From assembly GCA_030539475.1 (NCBI GenBank), contig JAUNRY010000069.1, positions 3,127-9,474 on the forward strand: 6,348 nt of DNA, written 5' to 3'. The DNA is from Bacteroidia bacterium. GTDB taxonomy: Bacteria; Bacteroidota; Bacteroidia; Bacteroidales; Dysgonomonadaceae. Of the stretch, positions 6,299 through 6,348 are shown one piece after another (within the stretch, counting starts at the first letter, position 1; every line of letters starts with the position of its first letter). Position numbers and translations under genes: made by a program. Below the pieces are notes generated by a model. That model was not told where the DNA came from. It was given only the letters and a program-made list of their open reading frames with translations, and made no database searches.

Positions 6299-6348
6299 TA
6301 AATTCTTTCAGCTACAATTATCATCGCTCCGTAGCTTTCTCCGGCAAT

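Noticed and set aside
6259..6348. Open minus-strand frame of 29 codons running in from the right edge to a TAA at 6259-6261
   Set aside because: It could be the tail of a gene upstream of efp, and it is the only one of the three minus-strand frames without an early stop. However, the peptide (ending NKNTTFVP) is not recognisable, the length is within chance, and the good efp promoter lies inside it.
1..6348. CRISPR array, insertion sequence, tRNA, rRNA, defence or toxin-antitoxin system
   Set aside because: No spaced direct repeats, transposase-like protein, cloverleaf or small gene pair was seen on either strand; all long stretches are covered by ordinary genes.

Overview
The window looks like chromosomal DNA from a member of the Bacteroidota, probably order Bacteroidales. 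The family-level placement is a guess. Three things point this way. Two intergenic regions carry the Bacteroidota-type -7 box TAnnTTTG. The starts have A/T-rich leaders without a clear Shine-Dalgarno sequence. The gene content pairs a Tat-signal Gfo/Idh/MocA oxidoreductase with an exported GH78 alpha-L-rhamnosidase, alongside lpxH, a DUF59/SufT-like gene, radC and efp.

Layout. The left 60% (38-3750, plus strand) is an accessory, glycan-related pair: a twin-arginine-signal Gfo/Idh/MocA oxidoreductase, a 35-base hairpin, then a signal-peptide-bearing GH78 enzyme. The right 40% (3751-6229, minus strand) is housekeeping. Read in transcription order it holds efp with its own promoter and terminator, then a compact cluster radC > SufT-like > lpxH (gaps of 13 and 46 bases) with its own candidate promoter. 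The two halves converge with no base between the stop codons of the GH78 gene and lpxH.

How the genes may work together. The first two products both carry export signals and probably act on plant- or host-derived rhamnosylated glycans or glycosides in the periplasm. The rhamnosidase would release L-rhamnose. The oxidoreductase would oxidise, epimerise or, as in GH109, cleave a sugar using a tightly bound NAD(P). No SusC/SusD pair or regulator lies in the window, so membership of a larger polysaccharide utilisation locus cannot be shown. EF-P rescues ribosomes at polyproline, the SufT-like protein helps mature Fe-S proteins, LpxH makes lipid X for lipid A, and RadC is a JAMM-fold protein of unsettled role. 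These four share no obvious pathway.

I see no CRISPR array, IS element, tRNA, rRNA, phage gene or toxin-antitoxin pair, and no strong evidence for an undescribed system. The points most worth following up are the exported oxidoreductase/rhamnosidase pair with its odd cofactor loop and CxxC, the long wobble-dependent hairpin between them, the zero-base convergent junction, the low-GC GH78 gene, and an imperfect palindrome overlapping the stop of the SufT-like gene.
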